The position numbers and the translations under genes are program-made. A model generated the notes under the pieces. The model was not told the origin of the DNA and did no database searches. It was given only the letters and a program-made list of their open reading frames with translations. Of a DNA stretch of 64,000 nt, positions 7,121 through 15,901 are shown one piece after another. Every line of letters begins with the position of its first letter. Position 1 is the first letter of the stretch. This DNA comes from Pseudomonas sp. FP198 (GTDB taxonomy: Bacteria; Pseudomonadota; Gammaproteobacteria; Pseudomonadales; Pseudomonadaceae): positions 2,125,501 to 2,189,500 of the forward strand of contig NZ_CP117452.1 in the NCBI RefSeq assembly GCF_030687895.1. Reading direction: 5' to 3'.

Positions 7121-7768
7121 ATGGATAAATGGATAGAGTTGGTCAAGGCCAGGATGAAGGAGCAGCACATCACGCAAGTGGTGCTCGCAGAGCGTCTGGG
7201 GATGTCTCAGGGAGGGGTCGGCCATTGGCTGACCAAGCGCCGGCAACCCAGTCTCGGAGACATGAACCGGGTGCTGCAGGAGCTGGGGCTGGAGTTCCTC
7301 GAGGTGGCAATGGTGATCCGCGAGCCGGACACCTCCACCGACGAGGGGATGGCCCTGGCACAGAAGTACAACCCGTACTTTCGCTACCCGGTCAGTGACT
7401 GGCGCGACATCGGTCTCGTCCGCGAAGAGAATGTCGCGGACTACGGCCAGCCGCGCTATGAGCTGACGGACTACCATGCACGGGGCGACGCGTTCTGGCT
7501 GGTGGTGATGGGGGATGCGATGACGGCGCCAAGCGGCTTGAGCATTCCCGAGGGCATGTCGATCCTGGTGGATCCGGCGATCGAGGCGGTGCCCGGCAAA
7601 CTGGTGATTGCCCGATTGCCAGGCAGCAGCGAAGCGACTTTCCGCAAGCTGATGGAAGAGAGCGGGCAGCGTTACCTGGTTCCGCTCAATCCGACTTATC
7701 CGAAAAACCTGTTTACCGACCAATGCCGCATCATCGGCGTGGTCGTACAGGCAACCATCAGGTTCTGA
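7121..7768 (+). CDS. HTH/S24-fold repressor with degenerate protease site (PrtR-like)
   Basis: 215-residue regulator: an XRE-type helix-turn-helix at about 15-40 and a LexA/S24 peptidase fold at about 85-215. It resembles PrtR and phage CI repressors, which cut themselves when RecA is activated. Here the usual GDSM nucleophile motif is GDAM (Ala133), the position of the general-base lysine in the TVKRL motif reads TFRKL (Arg175 then Lys176), and the usual Ala-Gly cleavage site reads Ile-Gly (97-98). Self-cleavage is therefore unlikely. ATG 7121 gives the family N-terminus (MDKWIELV). It has no clear ribosome site and may be leaderless or poorly translated. No pyocin or phage genes are nearby. 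Confidence 0.85.
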   Translation: MDKWIELVKARMKEQHITQVVLAERLGMSQGGVGHWLTKRRQPSLGDMNRVLQELGLEFLEVAMVIREPDTSTDEGMALAQKYNPYFRYPVSDWRDIGLVREENVADYGQPRYELTDYHARGDAFWLVVMGDAMTAPSGLSIPEGMSILVDPAIEAVPGKLVIARLPGSSEATFRKLMEESGQRYLVPLNPTYPKNLFTDQCRIIGVVVQATIRF

Positions 7769-7773
7769 CTGGA

Positions 7774-7794
7774 TCGGCCCGGAAACCGGGCCGA
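7774..7794. terminator. bidirectional hairpin between repressor and liuD
   Basis: A 9-bp stem TCGGCCCGG/CCGGGCCGA with a three-base AAA loop, between the convergent repressor and liuD stop codons. Confidence 0.7.
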
Positions 7795-7798
7795 ATGT

Positions 7799-9748
7799 CT
7801 ATTCTTCCAGTTCCACCAGCGCGCTGCCCTCGCTGACCATCTCGCCCTCCTGGCAATACACCGCCTTGATCACGCCAGCCTTGGGCGCGCGGATGCTGTG
7901 CTCCATTTTCATCGCCTCCAGCACTACCAGTTGCGCGCCGGCTTCCACCGCCTGGCCAGCGCTCACCAGCACCCGAACGATGCTGCCATTCATGGGGGCG
8001 ACCAGGCCGCCCTGCTGGCTATGGCTGGCCTCGGCCGCCGCCAGCGGGTCGTAGGAGTCGACTCGATACAGATCGCCCTTCCATTGCAAATAGAGACTGT
8101 CGCCGTGGCGAATGGCTCGATGTTCGCGGCGCACACCGTTGTGCTCGATGATCAAGTGCTCGCCCCTGAGCTCGGCGCCGCGACCAGCAACATCCAGGGT
8201 CACGGCGCGATCCTGGCCATCGCAACTCAGGTGCAGGGTGATTTCCGCTGGCAGCCCCAGGCGCAGCCCGGCGGTAGCGGCCCATGGCGAGTTGCTGTCA
8301 TCGGCGCGGACACGTGGCGTCAGGCTCAAGGCGAAACCCTGGGCCGCAGCGCGCCAGAAATCGTCATCCAGTTCGCCGGGCTCCGGCAACAATTGCGCCT
8401 GGTAGCGCGGGATGAAACCGGTGTCCAGTTCCGCCGCCGCGAAGGCGGGGTGAGCGATGATACGGCGGAGAAAACCGATGTTGGTTTTCAGCCCGCCAAT
8501 GGCGAACTCGTCGAGCATGGCCAACAACCGCAAACGTGCCTGTTCACGGTTTTCTCCCCAGGCAATCAGCTTGCCGAGCATCGGGTCGTAGAAGGGCGAG
8601 ATCTCATCATCTTCATCAACACCACTGTCTACCCGGCGACCTGGGCCTTCGGCCGACTCGCGATACAGCGACAGGCTCCCCGTGGCGGGAAGAAAATCAT
8701 TGGCCGGATCTTCGGCGTACAGACGTACTTCGATGGCGTGACCCAGCAGCGGCACCTGCTCCTGGTTGATCGGCAACGGCTCGCCCTGGGCGACGCGGAT
8801 TTGCCAGGCCACCAGGTCGAGCCCGGTAATCGCTTCGGTCACCGGATGCTCGACCTGCAGCCGGGTATTCATTTCCATGAAAAAGAATTCGCCTCGCGAA
8901 TCCAGCAGAAACTCCACCGTACCCGCGCCGACATAGCCGATCGCCTTGGCCGCCCGTACGGCGGCTTCGCCCATCGCCCGGCGCAGTTCCTGGCTCAGGC
9001 CCGGCGCCGGTGCCTCCTCGACGACCTTCTGATGGCGACGCTGGATCGAGCAGTCGCGTTCGTTGAGATACAGGCAGTTGCCGTGCCGGTCGGCGAACAC
9101 CTGGATTTCCACGTGGCGTGGCTTGAGCAGGTATTTTTCCACCAGCATTCGCGCATCGCCGAACGACGACTGCGCCTCACGCTGCGCGGAGGCCAATGCC
9201 TCGGCCAGTTGGCTGACCTCCTCGACGACCTTCATGCCCTTGCCGCCGCCGCCTGCCGTGGCCTTGAGCAGCACCGGATAACCGATGCGCTCGGCGGCGG
9301 CGCGGAACGTCTCCAGATCCTGGGCTTCACCGTGATAGCCTGGTACCAGCGGCACGCCGGCGGTTTCCATCAAGGCCTTGGCGGCGGACTTGCTGCCCAT
9401 GGCTTCGATGGCCGAGGCGGGTGGGCCGAGAAAGATCAACCCGGCATTTTCGATGGCCCTGGCGAACCCGGCATTCTCGGAAAGAAAACCGTAGCCTGGG
9501 TGGATAGCCTGGGCGCCACTGGCTTGCGCCGCAGCGATCAGTTTGTCGATTTGCAAATAGCTGTCGGCGGCCTTGCTGCCGCCCAGATCGACACGCACAT
9601 CGGCTTCCCTGCTATGACGCGCATCACGGTCGGTGGCGCTGTGCACCGCAACGGTGGTCAGGCCCATGGCCTTGGCTGTGCGCATGACGCGGCAGGCGAT
9701 TTCGCCGCGGTTGGCGACCAACAGGGTAGTGAGGGCAGGGGCGCTCAT
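7799..9748 (-). CDS. liuD: methylcrotonyl-CoA carboxylase biotin-carrying alpha subunit
   Basis: ATP-dependent biotin carboxylase subunit that, with LiuB, carboxylates 3-methylcrotonyl-CoA to 3-methylglutaconyl-CoA in leucine degradation. 649 residues: biotin carboxylase N-terminal and ATP-grasp domains (glycine-rich KATAGGGGKGMK loop, EMNTRLQVEHPVTE motif), a linker domain, and a C-terminal biotinyl domain whose EAMKM motif puts the biotinylated lysine at 614. The ATG at 9748 overlaps the liuC stop (ATGA). It is the last gene of the liuABCD operon. A 657-codon frame antisense to it is a shadow of GC-rich codon use. Confidence 0.95.
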   Translation of the reverse strand: MSAPALTTLLVANRGEIACRVMRTAKAMGLTTVAVHSATDRDARHSREADVRVDLGGSKAADSYLQIDKLIAAAQASGAQAIHPGYGFLSENAGFARAIENAGLIFLGPPASAIEAMGSKSAAKALMETAGVPLVPGYHGEAQDLETFRAAAERIGYPVLLKATAGGGGKGMKVVEEVSQLAEALASAQREAQSSFGDARMLVEKYLLKPRHVEIQVFADRHGNCLYLNERDCSIQRRHQKVVEEAPAPGLSQELRRAMGEAAVRAAKAIGYVGAGTVEFLLDSRGEFFFMEMNTRLQVEHPVTEAITGLDLVAWQIRVAQGEPLPINQEQVPLLGHAIEVRLYAEDPANDFLPATGSLSLYRESAEGPGRRVDSGVDEDDEISPFYDPMLGKLIAWGENREQARLRLLAMLDEFAIGGLKTNIGFLRRIIAHPAFAAAELDTGFIPRYQAQLLPEPGELDDDFWRAAAQGFALSLTPRVRADDSNSPWAATAGLRLGLPAEITLHLSCDGQDRAVTLDVAGRGAELRGEHLIIEHNGVRREHRAIRHGDSLYLQWKGDLYRVDSYDPLAAAEASHSQQGGLVAPMNGSIVRVLVSAGQAVEAGAQLVVLEAMKMEHSIRAPKAGVIKAVYCQEGEMVSEGSALVELEE

Positions 9749-10563
9749 CGACGCGGCTCCTTGTTGTCTGACTCGGTTTGCCAGCTCGGTGGCCGTTTTT
9801 GCAGGAACGCCCGCAGGCCTTCCTGGCCTTCAGGGCTGACCCGTATCCGCGCGATGGCATTTTCGGTGTAGCGTCGCAACGCCGGGGTCAGCGCACCGTT
9901 GCCGACTTCGCGCAGCAGTTCCTTGCTGGCGCGCATGGCCGCCGGGCTGTTGAGCAGCAGGTTGTCGATCCACTTGCCGAGCTGATCATCCAGGCTCTCG
10001 GCCGGGTAACTGTCCGACAGCAAACCGATTTCCTTGGCCCGTTGCCCACCGAAACGTTCAGCGGTCAGGGCGTAACGCCGTGCCGCCCGTTCGCCGATGG
10101 CCTGCACCACGAATGGGCTGATCACGGCCGGCGCCAGGCCGATGCGTACTTCGGACAGGCAGAACTGCGCATCATCGGCACCGATGGCCATGTCACAGGC
10201 GCTGATCAAACCCAGCGCGCCGCCGAACGCCGCGCCCTGGACAACGGCGAGTGTCGGGATCTTCAGCTTGGCCAGGTTGTACATCAGCTCCGCCAGTTCC
10301 CGGGCGTCGTCGAGGTTGGTGTGGTAATCGAGTTCGGCGGATTGCTGCATCCAGGCCAGGTCGGCGCCGGCGCTGAAATGTTTGCCACGACCACGGATCA
10401 GCAGGAAGCGCAGGGTCGGATCGCTGCCGACCTGGTCCAGGGCGAGGATCAGCTCGCGGATCATCTCGGCGTTGAACGCGTTGTTTTTTGACTCGCGATC
10501 GAGCCACAAGGTGGCGAAGCCGCGCGGGTCCATTTGCAATTGGAGCGTGTTGTATTGAGTCAT
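9745..10563 (-). CDS. liuC: methylglutaconyl-CoA hydratase (enoyl-CoA hydratase family)
   Basis: Crotonase-fold enzyme of 272 residues that hydrates 3-methylglutaconyl-CoA to 3-hydroxy-3-methylglutaryl-CoA, the substrate of the HMG-CoA lyase encoded at 15902-16801. The FSAGADLAWMQQSA segment forms the first oxyanion-hole loop, and the GAAFGGALGLISACDMAIG segment the second together with the helix behind it. Its position between liuB and liuD matches the conserved Pseudomonas liu order; it starts 13 bp after the liuB stop and overlaps liuD. In some species the same family acts in acyclic terpene degradation, but no atu genes are seen here. Confidence 0.93.
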   Translation of the reverse strand: MTQYNTLQLQMDPRGFATLWLDRESKNNAFNAEMIRELILALDQVGSDPTLRFLLIRGRGKHFSAGADLAWMQQSAELDYHTNLDDARELAELMYNLAKLKIPTLAVVQGAAFGGALGLISACDMAIGADDAQFCLSEVRIGLAPAVISPFVVQAIGERAARRYALTAERFGGQRAKEIGLLSDSYPAESLDDQLGKWIDNLLLNSPAAMRASKELLREVGNGALTPALRRYTENAIARIRVSPEGQEGLRAFLQKRPPSWQTESDNKEPRR

Positions 10564-10576
10564 GGGCGTTCCCCGG

Positions 10577-12184
10577 TTACATCCTGAACACGCCGAAGCG
10601 GCTCGGTTCGATGGGCGCGTTCAGCGACGCGGACAAGGCCAGGCCCAGCACATCGCGCGTCTGTGCCGGGTCAATGACACCGTCATCCCACAGCCGCGCG
10701 CTGGAATAGTAGGGATGCCCTTGTTCTTCGTACTCGTCGAGGATCGGTTGCTTGATCTCGGCCTCCTGAACTGCGCTGAACGGCTGGCCGCTGCGTTCGG
10801 CCTGTTCGCGCTTGACCTGCACCAGCACGCCGGCCGCCTGTTCGGCGCCCATCACGCCGATCCGCGCATTCGGCCACATCCACAAAAAGCGCGGGTCATA
10901 GGCGCGGCCGCACATGCCGTAGTTACCGGCGCCGAAACTGCCGCCGATGATCACGGTGAATTTCGGCACCCGGGCGCAGGCCACCGCGGTCACCAGTTTT
11001 GCGCCGTGCTTGGCGATGCCGCCGGCTTCGTATTTCTGACCGACCATGAACCCGGTGATGTTCTGCAGGAACAGCAGCGGTATGCCGCGCTGGCAGGCCA
11101 GTTCGATGAAGTGCGCGCCTTTTTGTGCGGCCTCGGCGAACAGGATGCCGTTGTTGGCCAGGATGGCCACCGGGTAACCGTGCAAGTAGGCGAAACCGCA
11201 GACCAGGGTCGTTCCGAACAGGGCTTTGAACTCGTCGAACACCGAGCCGTCCACCAGACGTGCGATCACTTCTCGCACGTCGAATGGCTGCTTCGCGTCG
11301 GCCGAAACCACGCCGTACAGCTCCTCACTCGAATACAGCGGGGCGATGGGCGCACGTTGCTGCACATCACCGAGCTTGCGCCAGTTGAGGTTGGCCACGC
11401 TGCGACGGGCCAGCGCCAGGGCGTGTTCATCGCTGTCGGCGTAATGGTCGGCGACACCGGAAATCTTGCAGTGCACGTCGGCACCGCCCAGGTCCTCGGC
11501 ACTGACCACCTCTCCAGTCGCCGCTTTTACCAACGGCGGGCCGGCGAGGAAAATCGTTGCCTGCTGGCGGACCATGATCGCCTCGTCCGCCATCGCTGGC
11601 ACGTACGCGCCGCCAGCGGTGCAGGAACCCATGACTACGGCAATCTGCGGAATGCCCTGGGCACTCATGTTGGCCTGGTTGAAGAAGATCCGGCCAAAGT
11701 GCTCACGGTCGGGGAACACTTCGTCCTGGCGCGGCAGGTTGGCACCGCCGGAATCCACCAGGTAGATGCAGGGCAGGCGGTTCTGTTGGGCGATGGTCTG
11801 GGCACGCAGGTGTTTTTTCACCGTCAGCGGGTAATAGGAACCGCCTTTGACGGTCGCGTCGTTGGCGACAATCATGCATTCGACGCCTTCCACGCGACCG
11901 ATCCCGGCGATCACGCCGGCAGCGGGAACGTCTTCGCCGTACACCTCGTAAGCCGCCAGCGGACTGATCTCCAGGAACGGCGAACCCGGGTCGAGCAAGC
12001 GATTGATGCGCTCCCTGGGCAGCAATTTGCCCCGTGAGGTATGCCGTTCCTGGGCCTTGGCTCCGCCGCCTTGCTGGACGTGGGCGAGCAAAGTACGCAG
12101 GGCCTCGACCTGGCCGAGCATCGCATCGCGGTTGGCGCTGAATTCCGGCGAGCGTGGGTTGAGCTGAGTGTGCAGCGTGGCCAT
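10577..12184 (-). CDS. liuB: methylcrotonyl-CoA carboxylase carboxyltransferase beta subunit
   Basis: 535-residue carboxyltransferase that moves the carboxyl group from LiuD-biotin to 3-methylcrotonyl-CoA. It has two crotonase-like halves: an N-terminal one with [20 protein letters not shown] and a C-terminal one with the [17 protein letters not shown] segment typical of this subunit. The length is as expected. It follows liuA after 11 bp and precedes liuC by 13 bp, so it is cotranscribed. Confidence 0.95.
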   Translation of the reverse strand: MATLHTQLNPRSPEFSANRDAMLGQVEALRTLLAHVQQGGGAKAQERHTSRGKLLPRERINRLLDPGSPFLEISPLAAYEVYGEDVPAAGVIAGIGRVEGVECMIVANDATVKGGSYYPLTVKKHLRAQTIAQQNRLPCIYLVDSGGANLPRQDEVFPDREHFGRIFFNQANMSAQGIPQIAVVMGSCTAGGAYVPAMADEAIMVRQQATIFLAGPPLVKAATGEVVSAEDLGGADVHCKISGVADHYADSDEHALALARRSVANLNWRKLGDVQQRAPIAPLYSSEELYGVVSADAKQPFDVREVIARLVDGSVFDEFKALFGTTLVCGFAYLHGYPVAILANNGILFAEAAQKGAHFIELACQRGIPLLFLQNITGFMVGQKYEAGGIAKHGAKLVTAVACARVPKFTVIIGGSFGAGNYGMCGRAYDPRFLWMWPNARIGVMGAEQAAGVLVQVKREQAERSGQPFSAVQEAEIKQPILDEYEEQGHPYYSSARLWDDGVIDPAQTRDVLGLALSASLNAPIEPSRFGVFRM

Positions 12185-12195
12185 GGTCAGCTCCG

Positions 12196-13359
12196 TTAGC
12201 GGGTTTCGTTGAACAGTTCGCGACCGATCAGCATCCGTCGGATCTCACTGGTGCCGGCGCCGATTTCATACAGCTTGGCGTCACGCAGCAGACGCCCGGC
12301 CGGGAATTCATTGATATAGCCATTGCCGCCCAGGATCTGGATGGCATCGAGGGCCATTTGCGTGGCGCGTTCGGCGCTGTAGAGGATCACCCCGGCAGCG
12401 TCCTTGCGCGTGGTTTCGCCGCGCTCGCAAGCCTGGGCCACCGCATACAGGTAGGCGCGGCTGGCGTTGAGCTGGGTGTACATATCCGCAACCTTGCCCT
12501 GGATCAGCTGGAATTCGCCGATGCTCTGGCCGAACTGCTTGCGATCATGGATATAGGGCACGATCAGGTCCATGCAGGCCTGCATGATCCCGGTGGGGCC
12601 GCCGGACAAGACCACGCGCTCGTAGTCGAGGCCGCTCATGAGGACTTTCACGCCGCCGTTGAGTGCGCCGAGGATGTTTTCTTCCGGCACCTCGACGTCG
12701 TCGAAAAACAGCTCGCAGGTGTTGGAGCCGCGCATGCCGAGCTTGTCGAACTTGTTGCTGCGGCTGAAGCCTTTCCAGTCGCGTTCGACGATGAACGCGG
12801 TAATGCCGTGGGCGCCTTTTTCCAGGTCGGTCTTGGCGTAGATCACATAGGTGTTGGCATCAGGCCCGTTGGTGATCCAGGTCTTGCTGCCATTGAGAAC
12901 GTAGCGGTCGCCGCGTTTGTCGGCGCGCAATTTCATCGAGACCACATCGGAGCCGGCGTTCGGTTCGCTCATGGCCAGGGCGCCGATGTGTTCGCCGCTG
13001 ATCAGCTTGGGCAGGTACTTGGTTTTCTGCTCATGGTTGCCGTTGCGATTGATCTGGTTGACGCACAGGTTGGAGTGGGCGCCGTAGGAGAGGGCGACCG
13101 AGGCCGAGCCGCGGCTGATTTCTTCCATCGCCACCACATGGGCCAGATAGCCCAGGCCAGCGCCGCCATATTCTTCCGGGACGGTGATGCCCAGCAGGCC
13201 CATGTCGCCGAACTTGCGCCACATATCGGCGGGGAACAGATTGTCGATGTCGATCTGCGCCGCCCGAGGCGCCAACTCTGCCTTGACGAAGGATTGCACC
13301 TGGTCGCGCAACATATCGATAGTTTCGCCGAGGGCAAAATTCAGGGATGGGTAGCTCAT
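12196..13359 (-). CDS. liuA: isovaleryl-CoA dehydrogenase
   Basis: FAD-dependent acyl-CoA dehydrogenase (387 residues) that oxidises isovaleryl-CoA to 3-methylcrotonyl-CoA, the first committed step of the liu pathway. Family segments [14 protein letters not shown] and [19 protein letters not shown] are present. The glutamate in [11 protein letters not shown] is at the catalytic position specific to isovaleryl-CoA dehydrogenases. ATG 13359 has an AAAGGTG ribosome site; the open frame reaches 13413 without a better start. It is the first gene of liuABCD and is divergent from an acyl-CoA synthetase across two LiuR-type palindromes. Confidence 0.95.
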   Translation of the reverse strand: MSYPSLNFALGETIDMLRDQVQSFVKAELAPRAAQIDIDNLFPADMWRKFGDMGLLGITVPEEYGGAGLGYLAHVVAMEEISRGSASVALSYGAHSNLCVNQINRNGNHEQKTKYLPKLISGEHIGALAMSEPNAGSDVVSMKLRADKRGDRYVLNGSKTWITNGPDANTYVIYAKTDLEKGAHGITAFIVERDWKGFSRSNKFDKLGMRGSNTCELFFDDVEVPEENILGALNGGVKVLMSGLDYERVVLSGGPTGIMQACMDLIVPYIHDRKQFGQSIGEFQLIQGKVADMYTQLNASRAYLYAVAQACERGETTRKDAAGVILYSAERATQMALDAIQILGGNGYINEFPAGRLLRDAKLYEIGAGTSEIRRMLIGRELFNETR

Positions 13360-13415
13360 GGGACACCTTTTGGATTTTTTGTCGGGTGCGGGGAGCGGCG
13401 GGAGCGCGCTCACCT

Positions 13416-13429
13416 TTACGTTAACGTAA
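13416..13429. promoter_or_regulatory. LiuR-type operator, copy 1
   Basis: Perfect palindrome TTACGTTAACGTAA 57 bp upstream of the liuA ATG. MerR-family LiuR regulators bind such sites between the elements of the liu promoter. Confidence 0.75.
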
Positions 13430-13458
13430 GCGCGTGACCCATGGCTGTCAATCGCTCT

Positions 13459-13473
13459 TTACGTTAACGTCAA
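13459..13473. promoter_or_regulatory. LiuR-type operator, copy 2
   Basis: TTACGTTAACGTCAA with a perfect ACGTTAACGT core, 43 bp centre to centre from copy 1 and on the acyl-CoA synthetase side of the divergent region. The two sites could allow LiuR to control both directions. Confidence 0.7.
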
Positions 13474-13538
13474 CTTGGGCCAGAGTAAGGCCGCTTGAAC
13501 AGCTTTCGAAGTCGTGAGATTCCACCGATACACCCACT

Positions 13539-13551
13539 AATAAAGACAACA
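13539..13551 (+). promoter_or_regulatory. A-rich Crc/Hfq-type motif before the acyl-CoA synthetase gene
   Basis: AATAAAGACAACA lies immediately before the GGGGG ribosome site and the ATG at 13561, where Crc-Hfq blocks translation of catabolic mRNAs in Pseudomonas. It is an imperfect match and a candidate only. Confidence 0.4.
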
Positions 13552-13560
13552 GGGGGCGTC

Positions 13561-15270
13561 ATGGATCAACCCGGTTCGCATTCACAACCCAGCTATACCC
13601 GCGGTTCCCAGGCCAAGGCCTTGCTGGCCCAAACCATCGGCGAGGCGTTTGACCAGACGGTGGCCGACTGTCCTGACGGCGAAGCGCTGGTGGTTCGCCA
13701 CCAATCATTGCGCTACAGCTGGCGAGAATTGGCCGCGGCGGTCGACCTGCACGCCCGGGCCATGCTCGCGCTGGGCCTGGAGACCGGCGATCGGCTGGGC
13801 ATATGGGCACCCAATTGCGCGCAGTGGTGCATTACCCAGTTTGCCAGCGCAAAGATCGGCGTGATCCTCGTCAACATCAACCCGGCCTATCGGGCCTCGG
13901 AACTGGAATACGTGCTCAAGCAATCCGGATGCCGCTGGCTGGTGTGTGCCGGGGCTTTCAAGACTTCGGATTACCACGCCATGTTGCAGGCATTGGCGCC
14001 GGAACTGGCAGAGCAATCGATCGGCCAACTGCGAAGCGAACGCTTGCCGGATCTGCGCGGCGTGATCAGCCTCGATTCCCAGCCGCCTTCAGGCTTCCTG
14101 CCCTGGTCGCAGCTGGCCGACCTCGGTGCAGCGATCTCGCCTGGGCAATTGGCCGAGCGCCAGGACAGCCTGCATTTCGATCAGCCGGTGAATATCCAGT
14201 ACACCTCCGGCACCACCGGATTTCCCAAGGGTGCGACCCTCAGTCACCAGAACATTCTCAACAACGGTTACATGGTCGGTGAAAGCCTCGGCCTGACCGC
14301 CAGCGATCGGCTGGTGATCCCGGTGCCGTTGTACCACTGCTTCGGCATGGTCATGGGTAACCTGGGTTGCATGACCCACGGCAGTACCATGATCTACCCC
14401 AACGATGCCTTTGATCCGTTGCTGACACTGCGTACCGTGGCCGAAGAAAGAGCCACCGCGCTGTACGGCGTCCCCACCATGTTCATCGCCATGCTGGACC
14501 AGCCGCAGCGCGGGGATTTCGACTTGTCCAGCCTGCGCACCGGGATCATGGCCGGAGCCACCTGTCCGATCGAGGTGATGCGGCGGGTCATCAATGAGAT
14601 GCACATGGCCCAAGTGCAGATTGCCTACGGCATGACGGAAACCAGTCCGGTGTCGTTGCAGACCGGTCCCACGGATGAACTGGAATTACGCGTCACCACC
14701 GTTGGGCGTACCCAGCCGCAACTGGAGAGCAAGATCATCGACGGGAACGGCGAGGTTGTCCCTCGCGGCACCATCGGCGAATTGTGCACGCGCGGTTACA
14801 GCGTGATGCTCGGCTACTGGAACAACCCCAAGGGCACTGCCGAGGCGATCGATGCGCAAGGCTGGATGCACACCGGCGACCTGGCGAGCATGGATGAGCA
14901 GGGCTACGTCTGCATCGTCGGACGGAACAAGGACATGATCATCCGTGGCGGCGAGAACGTTTATCCCCGTGAGCTGGAAGAATTTTTCTTTACCCATCCC
15001 GCCGTGGCGGATGTGCAGGTGATCGGCATTCCGTGCCCACGCTACGGTGAAGAGATCGTGGCCTGGATCAAGTTTCATCCCGGCCACAGCGTTACCGAGG
15101 AGCAGTTGCAAGCGTGGTGCAAGGAACGCATCGCTCACTTCAAGACACCGCGTCATTTCAAATTTGTCGAGCAGTTCCCGATGACGGTTACCGGCAAGAT
15201 CCAGAAATTCCGCATGCGCGAAATCAGCATCGAAGAGCTGCGTAATCACCAGGGCCAACCACAATCCTAG
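13561..15270 (+). CDS. AMP-binding acyl-CoA synthetase
   Basis: Adenylate-forming acyl-CoA ligase of 569 residues. It contains the ATP-binding loop YTSGTTGFPKG, the YGMTETSP motif, the MHTGDLA aspartate and the hinge GRNKDMIIRGGENVYP, followed by the C-terminal lid ending with the lysine in VTGKIQKFRMRE. It likely activates a short or branched fatty acid to its CoA ester and so feeds the divergent liu operon. ATG 13561 follows a GGGGG ribosome site; the open frame extends upstream to 13495 without one. The exact substrate (isovalerate, medium-chain fatty acid or other) is not known. Confidence 0.88.
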   Translation: MDQPGSHSQPSYTRGSQAKALLAQTIGEAFDQTVADCPDGEALVVRHQSLRYSWRELAAAVDLHARAMLALGLETGDRLGIWAPNCAQWCITQFASAKIGVILVNINPAYRASELEYVLKQSGCRWLVCAGAFKTSDYHAMLQALAPELAEQSIGQLRSERLPDLRGVISLDSQPPSGFLPWSQLADLGAAISPGQLAERQDSLHFDQPVNIQYTSGTTGFPKGATLSHQNILNNGYMVGESLGLTASDRLVIPVPLYHCFGMVMGNLGCMTHGSTMIYPNDAFDPLLTLRTVAEERATALYGVPTMFIAMLDQPQRGDFDLSSLRTGIMAGATCPIEVMRRVINEMHMAQVQIAYGMTETSPVSLQTGPTDELELRVTTVGRTQPQLESKIIDGNGEVVPRGTIGELCTRGYSVMLGYWNNPKGTAEAIDAQGWMHTGDLASMDEQGYVCIVGRNKDMIIRGGENVYPRELEEFFFTHPAVADVQVIGIPCPRYGEEIVAWIKFHPGHSVTEEQLQAWCKERIAHFKTPRHFKFVEQFPMTVTGKIQKFRMREISIEELRNHQGQPQS

Positions 15271-15271
15271 C

Positions 15272-15293
15272 GTGGGAGCGAGCCTGCTCGCGA
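15272..15293 (+). repeat. single REP type A element
   Basis: One GTGGGAGCGAGCCTGCTCGC copy directly after the acyl-CoA synthetase stop, without an inverted partner nearby. Confidence 0.8.
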
Positions 15294-15374
15294 AAGCGGT
15301 GTGTCATTCAAGCTGCCATGGTGTGACACATCGCCTTCTGAGCCCATGGAAGAAAGCCAAACCCCAGACAGCAC

Positions 15375-15398
15375 AAAGGGGAGCCGAAGCTCCCCTTT
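15375..15398. terminator. hairpin ending the Crc-sequestering RNA (works on both strands)
   Basis: A perfect 10-bp stem AAAGGGGAGC/GCTCCCCTTT with a four-base loop. On the minus strand the loop reads C(UUCG)G, a very stable tetraloop, at the end of the A-rich sRNA. On the plus strand the stem is followed by AATTTTG and may also stop the acyl-CoA synthetase transcript. Confidence 0.85.
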
Positions 15399-15752
15399 AA
15401 TTTTGTCGTCGCGTGCTCTTTTTTTATTATTGAGGGGCGGCCTGTTGTTGTTTTTGGCAGCCGTGACCCTTTACCGCTGTTTTTGGCGATCCCCATCCGG
15501 GATCAAGAGCAAACGTATTTTTTTGAGCGCTGATCTGCTTTTTCGCCTTGCGATCCAACCGATTCGGGAGCTACCTGGAGGTAGTTTTATTGTTCTCTGC
15601 CCGGTTGCGGGTTGCTCCTGGAAGCACCCTGAAAAGCACATCTTCTCCAAAAAAATCTGTTAGCTGCGTCTCTGCCGTGTTGTTTTTGTTATGTCAGAGT
15701 CGTTTCGTCTTGTTTTTATTGGGTTTGTCGCTTTTTTTTATTTTTGTTGTAC
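15375..15752 (-). ncRNA. crcY: Crc/Hfq-sequestering small RNA (CrcY/CrcX/CrcZ family)
   Basis: About 380 nt read leftward. The RNA holds eight A-rich motifs, at plus positions 15416-15432, 15442-15458, 15476-15487, 15515-15528, 15581-15597, 15677-15693, 15708-15723 and 15730-15752, for example CAUAACAAAAACAACAC. Such motifs bind Hfq with Crc and relieve catabolite repression. A sigma-54 promoter and a CbrB-type site lie just upstream and a UUCG hairpin ends it. I recall the P. putida crcY gene being beside an HMG-CoA lyase gene, as here, hence the name; CrcX is the alternative. No protein-coding frame in this AT-rich stretch looks real. Confidence 0.88.
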
Positions 15753-15760
15753 TGGAGATA

Positions 15761-15777
15761 TAGCAGGTGCCGTGCCA
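15761..15777 (-). promoter_or_regulatory. sigma-54 promoter of the Crc-sequestering RNA
   Basis: On the minus strand TGGCACG, four bases, then CTGCT give the -24 (GG) and -12 (GC) elements, placing the start near 15752. CbrB-activated Crc RNAs are sigma-54 dependent. Confidence 0.85.
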
Positions 15778-15878
15778 ACTTTTTAAAATCCTTTTAAATC
15801 AATAGATTAGGTTTTTTTGCTGAAAACCCGGTACGACGATTCCAGACAAATTGTTTCCGTGTTACTCGTTTCGCCCCC

Positions 15879-15898
15879 GTTACAAGCGGTGCGGTAAC
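15879..15898. promoter_or_regulatory. CbrB-type upstream activating site
   Basis: GTTAC (15879-15883), ten bases, then GTAAC (15894-15898) form an inverted repeat about 100 bp upstream of the sigma-54 promoter; a third GTTAC half-site is at 15861-15865. The layout fits the enhancer of the response regulator CbrB. It ends four bases before the HMG-CoA lyase stop codon. Confidence 0.75.
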
Positions 15899-15901
15899 AC
15901 C

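Noticed and set aside
7898..9871. 657-codon frame antisense to liuD
   Set aside because: A shadow of GC-rich third positions; no ribosome site or domain, and liuD is unmistakable.
15301..15763. Plus-strand frames of 120 and 71 codons in the AT-rich gap after the acyl-CoA synthetase
   Set aside because: They run through the sRNA and its terminator on the opposite strand and consist of low-complexity Phe/Leu-rich text from T runs.
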